DNA from: Pseudovibrio sp. Ad37
GTDB lineage: Bacteria; Pseudomonadota; Alphaproteobacteria; Rhizobiales; Stappiaceae
DNA: 64,000 nt
NCBI RefSeq assembly: GCF_001623075.1
Contig: NZ_LMCF01000215.1
Coordinates: forward strand, 62,001 to 126,000
Direction: 5' to 3'
Shown here: positions 62,594-64,000 of the stretch, in pieces
How the letters are laid out: each line of letters begins with the position of its first letter
Position numbering within the stretch: position 1 is the stretch's first letter
Notes under the pieces: generated by a model
Databases searched by the model: none
Seen by the model: only the letters and a program-made list of their open reading frames with translations
Told to the model about the DNA's origin: nothing
Program-made: the position numbers and the translations under genes

Positions 62594-64000
62594 TTAAAGC
62601 GTTTCAAGGTGAGCCTTAATCGCAGCAATCGCCTCATCAGCCTTGCTTGCATCCGGGCCACCAGCCTGCGCCATGTCCGGACGGCCACCGCCACCACGAC
62701 CACCAAGAGCAGCAGAACCAATGCGAACAAGCTCAACCGCACTGGCTGTCTCACTCACATCCTTAGTCGAGCCAACAACGATCGCAGCTTTTCCATCTTC
62801 CGCTTTGCTGATCAGCACAACAACACCGGAACCAATCGCAGTCTTGCCTTCATCGGCAACAGACTTGAGATCCTTCGGATTGATGCCTTCAAGAACACGA
62901 GCCATAAGCTTGAACTTACCCGCTTCAGTAACACCGGCATCCCCATCGGAGCTGCCACCGCCCATCGCAAGTTTCTTCTTCGCATCCGTCAGTTCACGCT
63001 CAAGCTTCTTGCGCTCATCCAGCAAGCTTGCAATACGAGCAGGAACGTCAGCTGCAGCAACCTTAAGCAAACCAGCACTCTCACGCATCAGCGCATCCTG
63101 CTCAGCCAGATACTTACGTGCTTCATCACCAGTAAGTGCTTCAATACGGCGAACACCAGCAGCAACAGCACCTTCAGAAACAACAGTCACAAGACCGATG
63201 TCACCAGTGCGCTTCACATGCGTACCACCGCAAAGTTCCACAGAGTAAGACTTTCCGGCTTTCTCGCCAGTAGTCGCCGTACCCATGGAAACCACACGGA
63301 CTTCATCGCCATACTTCTCACCGAACAGAGCCATCGCGCCAGCTTCGATCGCCTCATCAACTTCCATCAAAGAAGTCTCAACTGCACCGTTTTGCAGCAC
63401 GATCTCGTTGGCCAGAGCCTCAACCCGTACCGTTTCTTCAGCGCTGACAGGCTTTGGATGCGAAAAGTCAAAACGCAGACGTTCTGGCGTAACCAAAGAG
63501 CCCTTCTGAGCAACGTGAGTACCAAGCACTTCACGCAATGCTTCGTGAACCAGGTGCGTTGCGGAGTGGTTGGAACGAATAGCACTGCGGCGAGAATGGT
63601 CAACAACCAACTCAAGCGCATCGTCCACCTTAACTTCACCGCTCTCAACACGAACAAAATGGACGAACAGACCGTCAGCTTTCTTCTGCGTGTTGGTGAC
63701 AGCAAGGGAAACACCATCTGCAACCATGGTACCACAGTCGCCAACCTGACCACCGGATTCGCCATAAAACGGCGTCTGGTTAAGGATCAAAGACCCTTCT
63801 TCACCCTGCTTCAGAGAAGTAACTTCTTCACCATCCTTCACAAGGTTCAAAACAACGCCTTCTGCCTTCTCAGTCTCATAACCGAGGAACTCAGTCGCGC
63901 CTGCTTTCTCCTTAATGGAGAACCAGATCGCATCGGTTGCAGCATCGCCGGAGCCTGACCACGCCGCACGCGCTTCAGCACGCTGGCGCTCCATAGCAGT
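62594..64000 (-). CDS. alaS: Alanyl-tRNA synthetase, C-terminal part (start outside window)
   Basis: The reverse frame is open to the window edge, so 469 codons of the C-terminal half are present. [16 protein letters not shown] is inside the gene. The editing domain shows [18 protein letters not shown] with the HxxxH pattern and [17 protein letters not shown] with Cys/His zinc ligands; the C-Ala domain has [19 protein letters not shown] near the end. The enzyme charges tRNA-Ala and hydrolyses mischarged Ser/Gly-tRNA. Catalytic domain lies beyond the window. Confidence 0.95.
   Translation of the reverse strand, partial: TAMERQRAEARAAWSGSGDAATDAIWFSIKEKAGATEFLGYETEKAEGVVLNLVKDGEEVTSLKQGEEGSLILNQTPFYGESGGQVGDCGTMVADGVSLAVTNTQKKADGLFVHFVRVESGEVKVDDALELVVDHSRRSAIRSNHSATHLVHEALREVLGTHVAQKGSLVTPERLRFDFSHPKPVSAEETVRVEALANEIVLQNGAVETSLMEVDEAIEAGAMALFGEKYGDEVRVVSMGTATTGEKAGKSYSVELCGGTHVKRTGDIGLVTVVSEGAVAAGVRRIEALTGDEARKYLAEQDALMRESAGLLKVAAADVPARIASLLDERKKLERELTDAKKKLAMGGGSSDGDAGVTEAGKFKLMARVLEGINPKDLKSVADEGKTAIGSGVVVLISKAEDGKAAIVVGSTKDVSETASAVELVRIGSAALGGRGGGGRPDMAQAGGPDASKADEAIAAIKAHLETL

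Noticed and set aside
62609-63958. 449-codon open frame opposite alaS
   Set aside because: Antisense shadow of a conserved synthetase.
1-64000. tRNA, rRNA, CRISPR array, insertion sequence, integrase or phage genes
   Set aside because: Looked for and not found by eye; no T-loop consensus, repeat-spacer pattern or transposase motif was seen.

Overview
The window reads as chromosomal DNA of an alphaproteobacterium. The best guess is a marine, host-associated member of the Stappiaceae/Hyphomicrobiales such as Pseudovibrio; this is inferred from gene content, not from an rRNA. Pointers are a DUF1476 F1-ATPase inhibitor (zeta), DUF2007, DUF6867 and DUF2585 proteins, a small membrane protein between purS and purQ, fused indolepyruvate:ferredoxin oxidoreductase, eukaryote-type NADP-Icd, and Omp19-like lipoproteins. 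No rRNA, tRNA, CRISPR array, insertion sequence or prophage was seen.

Layout. 1-5.7 kb: end of a TPR protein, ispE, then an operon of an HscC-type Hsp70 with two overlapping J-like membrane proteins. 5.8-10.8 kb: polyprenyl synthase (reverse), DUF2007, a tRNA-type adenine methyltransferase, a MoxR ATPase/VWA pair and a MazG-like protein. 10.8-14.5 kb is the accessory patch: a decayed LysR gene, an exonuclease, two tandem Omp19/AprI-type protease-inhibitor lipoproteins (one frameshifted), an unknown secreted protein and an LprI-like protein. 14.6-20.2 kb: the reverse liv operon livH-M-G-F-DUF6867-livJ. 20.8-22.5 kb: flavin reductase and P1 peptidase. 22.8-27.7 kb: RND efflux pump, adaptor and TetR repressor with a visible operator. 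27.9-32 kb: indolepyruvate oxidoreductase divergent from an Lrp regulator. 32-34.7 kb: BASS-type transporter, rpe, HpcH aldolase.

34.9-46 kb holds the purine genes purC, purS, the small membrane ORF, purQ and (7 kb later) purL, interrupted by a chromate transporter, an AraC/peroxiredoxin divergent pair, an HlyD/FUSC efflux pair and a secreted unknown. 46-50.7 kb: bolA-grxD (Fe-S trafficking partners), HAD phosphatase, small unknowns, ttcA, rpsD. 50.9-64 kb: AGCS symporter, trmJ-murI, HdeD-like, DUF2585, FabF-like synthase, icd, a secreted pepsin-like aspartic protease candidate, a glycerophosphodiesterase, a cyclic-nucleotide-gated K+ channel and the 3' part of alaS.

Most genes are housekeeping and compactly arranged with clear intrinsic terminators. 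The parts most worth a second look are the HscC/double-J operon, the envelope inhibitor island at 12-14.4 kb, a 10-bp G tract inside livM, the secreted aspartic protease candidate, and the strong palindrome in front of icd.
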